Shown here in pieces: positions 1-11,919 of a DNA stretch of 64,000 bases (its first letter is position 1; each line of letters begins with the position of its first letter). Source of the DNA: Nymphaea colorata (lineage: Eukaryota > Streptophyta > Magnoliopsida > Nymphaeales > Nymphaeaceae); contig NC_045143.1 of the NCBI RefSeq assembly GCF_008831285.2, positions 8,007,503-8,071,502 on the forward strand, in the 5' to 3' direction. The position numbers and the translations under genes are program-made. The notes beneath the pieces were generated by a model. That model saw only the letters and a program-made list of their open reading frames with translations, was not told the origin of the DNA and did not search any database.

Positions 1-1599
1 TCTTCCCTATTCTTCCACCTTTTCCTCTTCCTTCCTCTTCCTCGACCTTCAGGCTTCATCCCTCTTCCTCCCTTCTTCTTCTTCATCTTCTTCTTCCCTC
101 TTCCTCAACCTTCAAGCTTCATCCATCTTCGTCCATTCTTCTTCCATCTTCCTCGACCTTCATCCCTCTTCGTCCCTTCTTAATCTGAATCCCTCTTCTA
201 TACATCGCATTTGGTGGTCGATGGAGCCGGCGAAGTCGTCGATTGCAGCCTGCCCTGCAGGGTGACCTCCATTCGATAAATTGTAATTTTGATATCGACA
301 AATTGTAATTTTGATATTGTTATTTAATAATTTTGTGGTTTATAGACAATTTTTTTGTCATATGCATTATATACATATTATTGTTATTATTATAATTTAA
401 TAATAATATTAATAATAACAAAATACTCTTGCTGCACCGCCGCACCTAAATTTTTTAGAATGTATCGCGCCGGCACCAGCACCCGCACCCCGCACTCAGC
501 TGACATAGGTACAAACCCACCCATGGATGCAAACGATTGCACAAAATTTAATGTCACTTGGAAAGCACCCCTATGCCAATTCTGTGTGCCTTATTAGTGT
601 TTATGGGTGTTTGATATATATTTTTTAATGTTTACTTCGAAAACTGTCTTTGGTGTAAAACCCTGAATATCATACCTTTATACATTGACCGTTCTAACTT
701 GTTTCGGGCTTGGGTGAACCTATGTTGCATCCTTTAACAAGTTCATTTATTAGACAGTGTAGTTTTCACTTCTTCTTTTTCCATCCTCCAAGTTTCATAT
801 TAAGAGAGTCACCCACAAGTCATTTGTGCTCCTAACGACTTAACTATCAAGTTTAAGGCGGCACCCGATATATGCATAATCATGGAATTTTAAAATCAAA
901 ATGCTCATTTTTTAAGAAATTAAAATTATTATACAAACGAGGAATTTTGTTTACGAAAATTGAAAACTGAAACCCGAAGTTTTTATTATATTCTAGTTTG
1001 AGGAGAAATTATGATTCATGAAAGTGAAATAGCACCCTTTTTAAAATCTAAAACATTATATTTTTGAAAACATGTGGAGGCTGGTTTAAGGTACCCCATC
1101 CATTGTGTGATGTTACTTCTATATCATTACTGGGATACCAAAATGATTGGATATATATTCCTTCACATTATTGAGAGAAAGAGAAAGAGAGAGGGAGAGG
1201 GAGATTATCATTGGCCATGCTGCCCCCACTACAAAGGAGTGGGTACCAGCCAGCCCTTAAAAGGAATGATGAACCTTGTGCTTTAACTTTTTTTTTTCCC
1301 TCTATCATTTGGACCCCACATCCCTCGCCGACACGTGGAACAACGGGATAGCTGCTTGACCCTTGGATGCTAAAGTTGCCGGAAAATAACAGAGAGGGAT
1401 AACACTATAGGGAACCAATCATGGAAAAGAGGTCACAACTAAGGGAGCCAATCATGCAGAGTGGATCCCACCTATCCCTCAAGGGGCCCCATCTAGCCGC
1501 CACCGATGCGGAGCGTTGCTTGCCACTCCTACTGTGCTTCAACTTCAACCATTTGATGGGAAAACAAATCGATGGTTAGATGAAAAATTACTAAGTACG
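1..1599. other. Intergenic, CT-rich repeat at the left edge
   Basis: No gene is recognised. Bases 1-190 are a CT-rich imperfect repeat whose core, CTCGACCTTCA or CTCAACCTTCA, recurs near 41, 104 and 152, so the period drifts from about 63 to 48 bp. The rest is AT-rich with short open frames that show no family motifs or codon signal. Confidence 0.5.
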
Positions 1600-1988
1600 T
1601 AGAGACGTCAATGGATTGGATTCATTCAGATACGATGTCTAATCGAAAAAATGAAAAAAATTAAATCTGATTAGTAATTGAATCGGTTTTTAGATCTACG
1701 ATCACATTTAATGACATCTGGTCAGATTCAGATTCAGTTTTAAATAAACATCTAATAACTATTCTTTTTGAAAGGCAGCTTCTTATCATTTATAATGCTG
1801 TTTGGATTCCATTATGTATTTAAAAGTCATAAATTGGGATTCATATCTGAAAATAAAAGTCAGATTCAGATCGGATTTGGATTACAAATTTAAAGATAGG
1901 ATTCAACAATGGTATGGACTTTCAAATTCAAATATGTGAATATCTGATGAAGTAATATCAATTCGAATTAGATCCATTGACATCCCTA
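1600..1988. mobile_element. hAT-like MITE, TAGGGATGTCAA family, copy A
   Basis: The left end reads TAGAGACGTCAATGGATTGG and the right end TAGATCCATTGACATCCCTA, which are inverted repeats of each other. The inside is full of GGATTCAGAT-like motifs and has no coding capacity. The same ends and interior occur at 36252-36668 and 37793-38212. The TAGNG start fits the YARNG terminus of hAT elements. The flanking duplication has decayed here, so the superfamily call rests on the other copies. Confidence 0.6.
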
Positions 1989-2330
1989 AAGATGGGAGCA
2001 ACAAAAATTACTTCATGCTAGTAAGTTGTTCTATTTTGCATCACAAGCTTTGATGTTCATGTATGCAAAGAGGCTCAACATTCAAAACTACTTAGAATCT
2101 CCATATATATTTATATATGAAAAGATACAATTTTACATTTTACATGACAAAGGACTCATCCCTTGGACCTTCAAAGGGAAACTCATTTAACAAAATAAAA
2201 CCCTTCCAGACAGTCTTTTATTGCACGTCCCACAGACATTTCGACTGCCCTTACATATTCATTCACCATTCATGACTCTATACGTTGGTTTAGCCCACAT
2301 TCACCAATTTATCACCGCCAACGGTTCAGC

Positions 2331-2794
2331 TCAGTTGGAAGCGCGATTCCCTCGGCGTGTTATCTGGCGCTCAATCTGAAAAGCATGAGAAATTGTTTCT
2401 CCATGAGTGTTTGTAAGAAAACCCTATTAAGTAAACAAGGCACCAAATGGAGGCTCCCCAGTAAACATGCCCCTTTTCAATCATCGAAACTTTCATTTCT
2501 ATATCGAAACTTTCATTTATATCTGACTATTTGAATGCAAAGGCGGAAAATAAAAAAAAAAAAAAAAGAACTTCTCTCAAAAAAATCTGAAGCTCCTTTT
2601 AGAGTATAAGGAATAAATTCGGATTCTTTATGGAAATCTGTGGACTAAAAGGATTGGTGTTAGTACCTCAAGATAACGGTCCATCTTCCTTTTGAGAAGT
2701 GCATGCTCCCTTTTCACCTGATTGAAGCTTTTATTGCACCTACCAAAAACACAATTAAATCAGTAATTCTTCCTAAGAAAATGAACCATGTGAG

Positions 2795-2833
<39 letters not shown>

Positions 2834-5103
2834 TATATATATACGTATAGAGAGAGAGAGAGAACTACCCGTCTTTGTTCTTCTCATCACAGAATTGCTT
2901 GAAGATCACACACTCATTGTTGATTCGTGCTGCTCCAATGCTGAATAGAAACAAAACTTCTACTAAATCAATGAATTCCACTAGGAAATTTAAAAAATGT
3001 CGACAGGCCAACTAGGGAAGGGTCCCGACACAATATACCATGTTCCTTATGGCCCACAGCTTCTATCCTACGAAAGAAACGTCACCCAACAGGAGTCACA
3101 ATTCCAAGAAATTCTTTAGTTCTTTTTCGGTCTAAAAGTGTGAAATTCCGGGGACTTCTTCTAAGATGGGCCCATGGCGTGAGAGAGAGAGAGGAGATCC
3201 TGCTTCATTTTCCTTATATATGTAGATAAGAAAAAATTTCCTATGAGGAAAGACGCGTTGGTAGTTTTTGGTTGGTAAAATCTTTGTGGTTTCCTCAAGT
3301 CCACTGTTGCGTCCTTCTACTGTGTTAACATGAAGAGACAAATCAAAGCAACTCCCATTGTACGAATTATTCTTTCATACCTGGAACTGCTTCCCCTGAA
3401 CTGGTGTATGACAGCATCCAGCTTCTTGAAATCTGGTGGATTCTTCTCACTGCAGCAGGAAAAGTAATGTTACTACTGTGGCAAGTGTTAACCAGGCAGC
3501 TCCTTGATCCCCAATGTATCACATATGCTTCCATTACTTTTCTAGCAAGCAAGTTAGATGGTACCCACCAAATTCTGTGACTAACAAAATGCTGTCAAAT
3601 TCACTAGAAATCTACGTGATATTTTAATTACTACAGTTAGTTGTCCTTGTAATTAAGTTATGTTTCTTGATTCCAAAGCTTGCCAGATGACCTCTGCCTA
3701 GTGAGAAACAAGTAAGGTTAAGTGCTCCCTAAGCTCGAAAATGGACGAAGTTGTTGTTGAACATAATTGGGTCACTGAAATACATTCAAATAAAAAGTAA
3801 CCTGTTAAATATAATAGGTTGAAAGTATGGGCTCCCTCTGCCAGTAGCAGAGTGAGACTTGAACTATTATACTTTACTGTCTGCAGACAGGCTTTAAGTT
3901 TCAGACCAACAATCACTCACATCAGCAGTTTTTTAATTAAAGTGACTAGAATAATAATTGATCTTCCTTTTTTTTATTTCTTCAATTGAGAATGAGGCCC
4001 CTGCACCAAGCTTCACCAGCACAACACCATATAAAAACTCAAACAACAAAATGGCAGGGTTGCAACTTCATCCAAATTCTAAAGACTCGAATTTGACACT
4101 CTTCTCATTCACTTATTGTTGACAGCTTTGAACTTGAATGGGAAGAGGAGGAAGAAATGCTGAAAAGCTCTTCTGCAAGTAATATGAGAGCTGCGACTTG
4201 GGTGTCTTTTTTTTTTTCTGTCCTTCTAAATTCTTTGAGCATCTAGATATCAGATTCACCCGGAGCTGCAACCAAGTACAAGATAATCGATATACTCAAG
4301 AGTTGAATTCACTTACAGTGCCTGCTCCATATTGGAGAGCAGCCTAGCAGAGTCCTTGAGATACATGGTCACAACTTCATCCACAAAATGTGGATTGCTC
4401 TCGTCCTGCAATTCTTCTAGCTGGTTGAACTGCCCATCAAGGTAACCCTGTAGTTTGGCAGCAATAACAACTTAGAAAGCAACATATTTATCAATGAATA
4501 AAGAAACCCATTTACTCCTCTTTTCTGCTGACCAGACCTACTCTTCTCTACTACACCAAACCCCTGGCTGTTGGTGTATACATAAGATACCATTCTTTTG
4601 ATGGAAAAAGAAACAGGGAAAAGCATGAAAAATAAGCACTTGTATGTAGCATGAGCAGATATGCGACCACCTTAGTATGTACCCTTATAAGTATATGAAA
4701 GCCAAAACTTTAAGATAAATAATATATGTGACTGATTCTAGTAAATAACGTTGGATGCATTTGGACTTTGGAGAATGAATAGGAGGAATCAGCTCGTCCT
4801 CCATTCCTGTGCTCAAGTAAAGATTCAAATGAAGCTTAGAAATATCCTCCATCTAGACCAGCACTGCAAGTAGCCCGATTGGAGGACTGGCGCTCTTTAC
4901 AGGGCAAAAACAGGGTAGGTCAATTTGCTGCAAGTGTCGTCTGTCATCTTAACAATCTAGAATGTTAGGAGATCGGTACCCAACTAGGAATCCGGCCGGA
5001 GACCCGGTCACGTCGATCAGAAACTTGTGATAGGGAAGCTCACCTGTTCAAAGAGGGAGTTCTTATAAAGAGCGAGCTGACGATGCAATTGAGCGCCCTC
5101 CAT
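2331..5103 (-). CDS. Histidine-containing phosphotransfer protein (AHP-type HPt), 6 exons, complete
   Basis: Carries phosphate from hybrid histidine kinases (cytokinin receptors) to response regulators, shuttling between cytosol and nucleus. Exons on the minus strand are 5103-5044, 4447-4317, 3449-3381, 2940-2869, 2739-2667 and 2375-2331. All junctions are GT-AG and the phases agree, giving 450 nt and 149 residues, the usual family length. The N-terminus MEGAQLHRQLALYKNSLFEQ is followed by GYLDGQFNQLEELQDESNPH. The HPt signature is HQFRGSSSSIG, with the phospho-accepting His at residue 79, the same position as in Arabidopsis AHP1. Arg replaces the common Lys after HQF/HQL. The C-terminal half (VKREHALLKRKMDRYLE) matches the family's last helix. 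The final 14 residues, IERQITRRGNRASN, are basic and look lineage-specific. The conserved His argues for an active protein rather than a pseudo-HPt. Confidence 0.93.
2798..2862. repeat. (TA)n/(GA)n microsatellite in HPt intron 4
   Basis: About 45 bp of alternating TA with one break, then a short GA run ending a few bases from the exon 4 donor site. Length changes here would move sequence right next to the splice donor. Confidence 0.9.
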
Positions 5104-5180
5104 GCCCTTCACTGAGAAAGAAAGAGGGAGAGAGAAACGGAGGCGACAGAGAGAGGGAGAGAGAAAGAGAGAGGATATTC
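5104..5180. repeat. GA-rich (CT-rich on coding strand) 5' leader of the HPt gene
   Basis: Imperfect GAGAGA/GGGAGAGAG tract directly upstream of the HPt start codon. On the coding strand it is a CT-rich leader between the TATA box and the ATG. Confidence 0.7.
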
Positions 5181-5242
5181 AGGAGATGAACCTTCAGTAA
5201 GCGAGGATGTGATGATGATCAAGGAAGGAGGCAAGGCATCCA

Positions 5243-5250
5243 TATTTATA
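5243..5250 (-). promoter_or_regulatory. TATA box of the HPt gene
   Basis: On the minus strand the sequence reads GGCTATAAATATGG, a canonical plant TATA box about 140 nt upstream of the start codon. The CT-rich leader lies between them, at a typical spacing. Confidence 0.65.
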
Positions 5251-6876
5251 GCCAGAAAAAGAGCATTTCTTTGGGTGTGTGCGAGCGTTGTTATATTGGA
5301 CGAGCGAGAGAGGATGTGATGTTGAGGAAATGGACCCCTCGAGGATGGCTGGAAAAGAGGCATCAATTGGGTGGCGACGCCGGTAAGGGGGGAGGTCGGA
5401 TGATGATTGTGAAGAGGAGAAAAGAGCAGAGAAGATAGTTGTGCAGTCCCTCTTCTTTTCCTGTAGATCTGCCCCAGCTTACTAGACTCAGGGACCGCAA
5501 CGTAGATTCTCTAAGAACATTGGTCACGCGTCATGGGCTTAATTGCTAGAGACTACTTACCGAAACAGCCAAATCATGATTTATAGTCTTGTTTTTTAGT
5601 TAATATATATAGTAGATGGCAGATACTTAGAATCTCAATCATTGATCTTTTTATATCAATGATTGGTTGCAAGAAAAATAAGATATGAAATTGTAAACTA
5701 ATAATAATTGATGCAAATGCCCTATCATTGTTTTTTTCTCTCATTTGAAAATGATATAACATATGTAAGTGAATGGTGAATCTAATTATCTAGAATCATC
5801 TAACCATATAATGTCTATCTATGAATGGTTGAGAGAAAAACATGAAGAAAAGATAAAAACTAATATTACATGACATCATTTTTTTCTTTTTATTTTTTTC
5901 TTAACCATTTATCTTCTTTTTATTTTTCTCTTAACCATTTATCGGATCAGACAATTCTTATAAAATGGCAAGAAAGATGAGTCTAAAAAACTAGAATCAC
6001 TATTCAATTTTCATATATATATATATATTTGAATGTCAAATGGTTGAAAATAAAAACTTTATCGTTAACATAAGTTTATGGTACAACAACAGTTCATTAT
6101 GCTTTTAATATTGACTTATAGCGGACACATTTTTAATAAGCATCCGATGGATTTAATACTATATACATATCCAGACAACTTTCGTAAGTGACAAACAGCT
6201 GGGTCAAAACAATGATTAACTTAGTATGCGATTTTCAACAAAATATCCCAAGATAACAACTATATGATTATATTATAAAATGAATTTATTAACAATCAGT
6301 TTTAAATAATCTTTTCTTTTTTTTTGTCTATGATCTGTTGGTCCAGAATCTGCCAATTACTTTTATAGATGCAGGAGCCGAAATCCCCTGAACATCTGGA
6401 CACTCATTCAACATGGCACGTACTTGGAAGATCCTTCAAGCCCACGGCTGTCAGCGCACAGAAAACTTTGCGGTGTAGTTCATCAAGGCATGATCAAAAC
6501 TCTCATTTGCAAGGCCAAATTTAGCAGCTAATGTTGGGGCTGTCGCTTTCTTTTCACGTCGGAATCGGGCGTAGATGCCTACAGTTGCACACCAACTTCG
6601 TTGCTTTTCTTACAGTTGTCTGTAAAATCTTGCTCCTGCTGCAATAATGCTTCCATCTGTCACAACTCATGCGGGCATAAAGTGCTTTACTCCTCGTGGT
6701 GAAACGCTAGCTGGAGAAATCTGTCACGTCTCGTCACCACATTGCCTCAAAGTCGGGCGGCGGGAATTTGATAGGTAGGTTCTTATTTTGTATCGAGATA
6801 ACTTTCAGGTACAATCTTAAAAATTTATGCAACTTTATGTAGGACTAAGTTTTATTCCAAAACATCATTTCAAGAA
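5251..6876. other. Intergenic, upstream of the HPt gene
   Basis: AT-rich with no gene recognised. A more GC-balanced stretch at about 6340-6770 has no reading frame I can assign and may be distal promoter. Confidence 0.4.
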
Positions 6877-7512
6877 TGTTTGGGTGGATGACATTAAAAT
6901 TCAATTTTCTTAAAACTTGTTTTTTCATAAAAAAAAACCTGAAAAACCTGCATTTTTTTTTCAGGCAAAATTGTTTTTGATGATTTTTACCTCTAAACCA
7001 ACAAGTTTTTCATGTGCCAATTTTTTGCAAAAAAGACCCTTTTAGGTTTTTCAGGCAAAATTGATTTTTATGATTTTTACCTCTACACCAAGTGCTTCAC
7101 TTGCCAAATTTTGGCAAAACCTGCTTTTCATAAAAGACCCTTTTAGGTTTTTGAGGCAAAATTGATTTTTACTTCTAAACCAAGTTATGCACCTGTCAAA
7201 TTTTGGCGAAACCTACTTTTCATAAAAGACCTGAAAAACCCTTACATCCTTTTGGGATTTTGAGGCAAAATTGATTTTTACCACTAAACCAAGTTTTTCA
7301 GGTGCCAAATTTTGGCAAAACCTACTTTTCATAAAAGACCTAAAAAGCCTGCTTTTTTTGGGCTTTTCAAGCAAAATTAATTTTTACCTTTAAACCAGTT
7401 CTTCACATGCCATTTAAACATCAAACCAAGTTTACAAAAGTGAGATTTTAAACAGGTTTTTACAAAACTTGATTTTCAGGAAACCAAGTTTTTTGAAAGT
7501 GTCATCCAAACA
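6877..7512. mobile_element. Inverted-repeat element containing a 92-109 bp tandem repeat
   Basis: The left end TGTTTGGGTGGATGACA and right end TGTCATCCAAACA are inverted repeats with a short internal insertion. Between them an imperfect unit repeats about five times. Starts of AAAAGACC fall at 7031, 7132, 7224 and 7333, each followed by CAGGCAAAATTGATTTTTA-like sequence and CCAAATTTTGGCAAAACC. There are no coding frames. Similar GTTTGGATGACATC sequence occurs at 9183 and around 40.5-40.9 kb, suggesting a dispersed family. Confidence 0.5.
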
Positions 7513-8135
7513 CTCCCTTACATTTTTAATAAACGTAGAACGGAAGAAACATAGTGTTATGTTCTTAAAACCATCAAACAGCAGTTCCTATTGTTAATGT
7601 CATCATTAACATCTCTAACTTAAAGCTGGGTGAACGGGATAATATGTCTAAAATGCCTTTGATGCAAACAAATTTCATATTCAATAGTCTGCTTTGATCA
7701 TTGATATAATATGTGTTTAACGTTCTACACACAAATTTGTCAGCATTTTCTATCAATTTCTCAACTTGGAACCGTTTGCATCCCTAAGAAAATTTCCAAA
7801 TGTTTGAAGCCATAAGGAACAGTTTTCAACATTGTTAAAAGCATTTCTACAATTAATCAAAAGATCCACCAACACTTATTAAACAGTGTTTTAGAATGAA
7901 TGAATAAGGATTATTACGATCTTATTTCATTTTTTACCTATTAACATAATGTCATTCGGACTTTACAACTTATAAGAGTAAAATCCGCAAATTATTATAC
8001 ACTGGTAGTAATCGGGCGCAAATTATTACATAATGCCTACTTCCACGCAAAGTTCAAGTTTAGGGATCCATGTCCCCTAACAAATTTAGTTTAAATCCTA
8101 AACAAAACAAATCACATTAACCATACCAAATTAAG
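7513..8135. other. Intergenic
   Basis: AT-rich; I see no gene or element here. Confidence 0.4.
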
Positions 8136-8525
8136 TGTAACACTCCAAAAATTTAGTCATATATTGAAGATTATGAGAGAGTATAAAATGGGTATTGAAG
8201 ATAGTTGTCCTGGTTTCTAGCCTTATTGAAGTTAGAGTCGAAATTACTAGGAGGCGGGTTGGGATCCACCGAACCAAATGTCCGAGCCCAAGAGTGAGTA
8301 TGATTGTTACAGTGGTATCAAAACCGGTTCAATGTTCGGACTTAGAGTCACACACACACACGGATGCGTGTGAGGGGGTATAGATTGTAACACCTAAAAA
8401 AAGGTTATTGGATAGATGTTGTCTAAGTTTCTAGCTTTTTAGGGGTTCGAGTCGAAATTACTAGAGAACGGGTTGGGATCAGCTGAACCATGAGCCCAAA
8501 CCCAAGAGTGGATATGTTTGTTACA
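8136..8525 (+). mobile_element. TRIM/SMART-type miniature LTR retrotransposon
   Basis: Two short direct LTRs, 8136-8311 (176 bp) and 8386-8525 (140 bp), both start TGTAACAC and end TTGTTACA. They share blocks such as GAGTCGAAATTACTAG and CGGGTTGGGATC. One base after the first LTR is TGGTATCAAAACCGGTTC, close to the tRNA-iMet primer-binding site TGGTATCAGAGCC. A purine-rich GTGAGGGGGTATAGAT lies directly before the second LTR. The inside is only about 74 bp with no gag or pol. Flanks are TTAAG on the left and CTAAG on the right, a decayed 5-bp target duplication. Such elements move only with proteins from autonomous LTR elements. The 36-bp length difference between LTRs suggests an old copy. 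Confidence 0.85.
8313..8330 (+). other. Primer-binding site of the TRIM element
   Basis: TGGTATCAAAACCGGTTC is complementary in style to the 3' end of initiator tRNA-Met, with mismatches at the AGAGC positions. It sits one base downstream of the left LTR, as in functional LTR elements. Confidence 0.7.
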
Positions 8526-9531
8526 CTAAGTCTTCATTAAGGGGTCGTTGGGCAGCAAAAACTTTTTAAGTATTTTATGAATTTGCTTCAAAGATTAACA
8601 GGTTCAACAAACAATAGAACAAACTCTGAGAAAGAAAGAAAAAAAAAATCTCTGCGGTCAATTGCAACCTTTAACCGTCCAGCTACCAGTCGTGGGCTAC
8701 GAGAAGGTTTAGTTTTAAGCTGGAGAGTATAAAACGTGGGGCGCAGCGTCCAATTCCGTCAACAAAGCATAAATTCTTGCGCCACCAAACGCTTGGAGCA
8801 GCTTCGTTCAGCTATAGGCAGCAATATCCAAGGAATTGATTAAAGGGGACATCTTTGGGATGGTGATTATGTAGTGTGAGGGTCCAGGAATTATTATTCA
8901 CCAGCGGCTTTAAAAGATTCTTCTTACCATTTTAAATTCTCTCACTATTGTACTTCGATGCGATGTCCTGCAACAATTCTTCTTACCATTTTAAATTCTC
9001 TCACTGTTGTACTTCGATGTCCTAGTACACTTTCTATAGTGGATGTTTCTCTAAAATTATACAGAAGTTGTACAATTTATTCTATAAAATTATACAGCAG
9101 TCATGACGCCCAGCAATTATTTTATAAAATTATAGAGAAGTTATAAAGTAAGTTTTGAGAAAAAAAAAAAATGTAAGGGGCGTTTGGATGACATCCAGAA
9201 ACTCATATTTGGGGGTTAAAATTGGTTTTCATTTTAAAACGTCATTTCACGCACTTTTGAATGATACCAAGGATGAGTTTTGCCCCAGATAAGATAAAAT
9301 AAAATAACCGGACACCCTTGAGTTATTCACACAAAAAAAAAAGTGTTTTTATCGTATATCCAAAGGCACACCTAAGTTATTCACAAAGAAGTGTGTTTTG
9401 ATCATATATCCAAACACACACACATCAATTTTTTAAAATTGATTAAAATTTCATTTTTTTACAAAACTATTTTTTATAAAACCTTCAAATGCTACCTAAA
9501 AAGTAACTTGGTGCACAAAATCACATACCGG
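8526..9531. other. Intergenic with a degraded repeat
   Basis: No gene. A 34-bp block ending in TTCTTACCATTTTAAATTCTC is duplicated at about 8918 and 8979. From 9178 there is GGGGCGTTTGGATGACATCC, resembling the ends of the element at 6877-7512, followed by AT-rich sequence without coding capacity. Confidence 0.4.
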
Positions 9532-9701
9532 TAGTGACAGGGCCAGAAAAATTAACTGGATGAGCATATGTTTAGAAACATTTATATTTGAAAAGATACC
9601 TATTTATGTATAAAAGTAAATATTAAATTAACCAATGTAAATATAACTAAAGAACTAGTGAGGGCAGCTGCCCACACCAGCCCACATATGGCTATGCCAG
9701 A
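9532..9701. mobile_element. hAT-like MITE, GGAGCCA family, copy 1
   Basis: Begins TAGTGACAGGGCCAGAAAAA and ends near TATGGCTATGCCAGA, with the family hallmark GGGCAGCTGCCCACACC inside. Flanks CATACCGG and CACACGGG match at 6 of 8 positions, which would be a decayed hAT-type 8-bp duplication. It is non-coding, and other copies (19106, 35653, 55218, 61051) have clearer duplications. Confidence 0.65.
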
Positions 9702-11919
9702 CACACGGGTCAAAAGATTAGTTGTAAAAACCAAAACCAAAATCATACCCAGAGGATAACATCCCGCCCCCAAGTATTTAAAACAAATTGTTTGCTATGG
9801 TTTTTCACCTACGACGAAAAAATGTCTCAACCACCTAATGGCATGCATAACATCCAAAAATATAGCCAATGGTATTGCTGGTCCTGAACGCTGCCTTTGC
9901 CAGCTAAGGTTCTATAGCGGCTGCTCCATGAATATAATTGAGCATCTCCCTCACAGATATTTCTTCCTGCATTTTAAAGCATCAAGAATATATGTTTGCA
10001 CGATGACAAGTTGTACCGGAACCAAGCGATTGAAAGCTAGAAAACGGAATTAGAGCTACAGCTTACTACGACCGAGAATCACATTCTCAAAAATTGTTTG
10101 ACGAGAATTTAAAATATATTGAAATGACTTAATATTTGTTCAATTTTCTTCGAAAAATGTTTTCACTCATCTTTCTGGGGGCGAAAGGGGTTCTCGGCAT
10201 CATTAACATGAAAGGATCGTCATAAGGTTTTTTTAATATATATTGTGACACTAAAAACCATTGCAAATGATGTATTTGTGTCTAAAAACCATAGTCAATC
10301 AAACAATCAGCAGGCTTATTTCAATTTATATATGGTATGAGAGGGCAGACGATTTCTCCATTCCATATATATATATCAGAATGTTATCAGATGACAAAAT
10401 CTTTTAAAACCATTTTTAAAAACACCTTGCAATAGAAGGTCTTTCAGATGTCGGGCTAGCCCGAGCTGGACTCCTTATTGGGCTGGGCCGGGTCGAGTCG
10501 GCCCGATGCCCAGGCTTATTTCATAAGGGCCTGGCCACCCTACTAAAAGTAGGATTTACTTTGCCGCTTGTTAATTTTCTTTATTAAGTTGTCTAATGCA
10601 CGACTTCTTCATTTGGTTTACTCTGATTAGTGTATCAAAGAACTTAAAATTTGCATTCCTTATGAAAGATTGGTAGTGCAGTGGCTATCTGGGTTTGTGT
10701 GGGAATTCCCACACATTGTTTATTTACATATTAATGTATGGAAGAATTTTTTCATTTTACATATTGGTGCTACAATTTTTCCAAAACGCCCATGGATCCC
10801 AAGCCACAAGCTAGCTATTTTGAAAACACAAATAACAGTTTGATGTGGATTGAGTTGTATGATCTAACATATTTTAGAACATCAAAACTATATGAAATAA
10901 TTAGAAAATCATGCACTACGAGCACGAAGAAATGTTCATGATTCATTTGCAAAATGGAGTATACATGCTTTTGTTCCTCAGTATGAGTGTAAGGAGTATG
11001 AACCTTTTATCTTGTAAAAAAAAAATCACTGATGTGAAAGTTGAAACGGAGAACGAGTGAAAAAAATTAAAAGTTAAAAAAAATAAAATAAATGAGAAAC
11101 TAATAAGATTACATGAAAAAAATTAGTAGACAAACAACAAATAAAAATTAGAAAATGAAAACAGGGAGTCTAACGTTGGAAAACATGATAAACACCTAAA
11201 AGAAAAAAAGGGGAACTGTGAAAAATTTTCATTTTGGCATTTTTTTTTTTTTAAGAAACAGCGTTTTTTCACTTTTATTTAAAAAGAAAACTTTTTTTTT
11301 TTTTGGAAAAAAACGTGTTTTTGTCAGTAGGACCTCTTTTCTCTTTTCCTTGCAATTTGCACGACGAAAGGACTGTAAAGAGCGCAGATGTTGCATGTCA
11401 AGTCACATTGTTAAAGCAGTCTGAGCTCTCCACTGTCGGTCTGTGTGATATTCCAACCTTATTAGTGCCTCATTTGTACTCATGACGTTGGCAATTACTA
11501 CTCATCAAAACATACAAAAGATTACATATATATTATTACTTGGGAGTTTGAATTGCTTGATCATTTGCATTATGCATGAGAGGTTTCATAATATTTTAGA
11601 GTTGTGAATGCTTGATCATCTGAGCTCAATCATGCACATGCAATAGCACAAATGGCCTTAGAACCGGTAGATAATTATCTTGATCAAGGACTTGAAAGGA
11701 AAATCAATGTCACCTGCAACCCATATAAGATATGTACTGCTCATCTTATAAAAAATTGGAGAGATATATACATGATGTAAGGTTACAGTGGCAGAAGGGT
11801 CTCGTGCCACTCATGGCCGCATGGTGTGGACATGATGAGGCCCACCATGGTGGTGGGGGCTGCACAGCCCACAGTATCAGGCCACCAGCCATAGCTGGAT
11901 CAGATCGGATGACCTGGTT
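9702..11919. other. Intergenic
   Basis: No gene recognised. Bases 10440-10552 are a GC-rich fragment with GGGCTGGGCCGGGTCGAGTC-type motifs; a similar block occurs at 58075-58200. A perfect palindrome lies at 10696-10715. Poly-T/poly-A tracts sit at 11240-11310. Confidence 0.4.
10696..10715. repeat. 20-bp perfect palindrome
   Basis: TGTGTGGGAATTCCCACACA reads the same on both strands. No surrounding element was recognised. Confidence 0.9.

Noticed and set aside
2318-2360. tRNA-like stretch GGTTCAGCTCAGTTGGAAGC
   Set aside because: It looks like a tRNA D-arm, but there is no T-arm or acceptor pairing, and the region is the last exon and 3' flank of the HPt gene.
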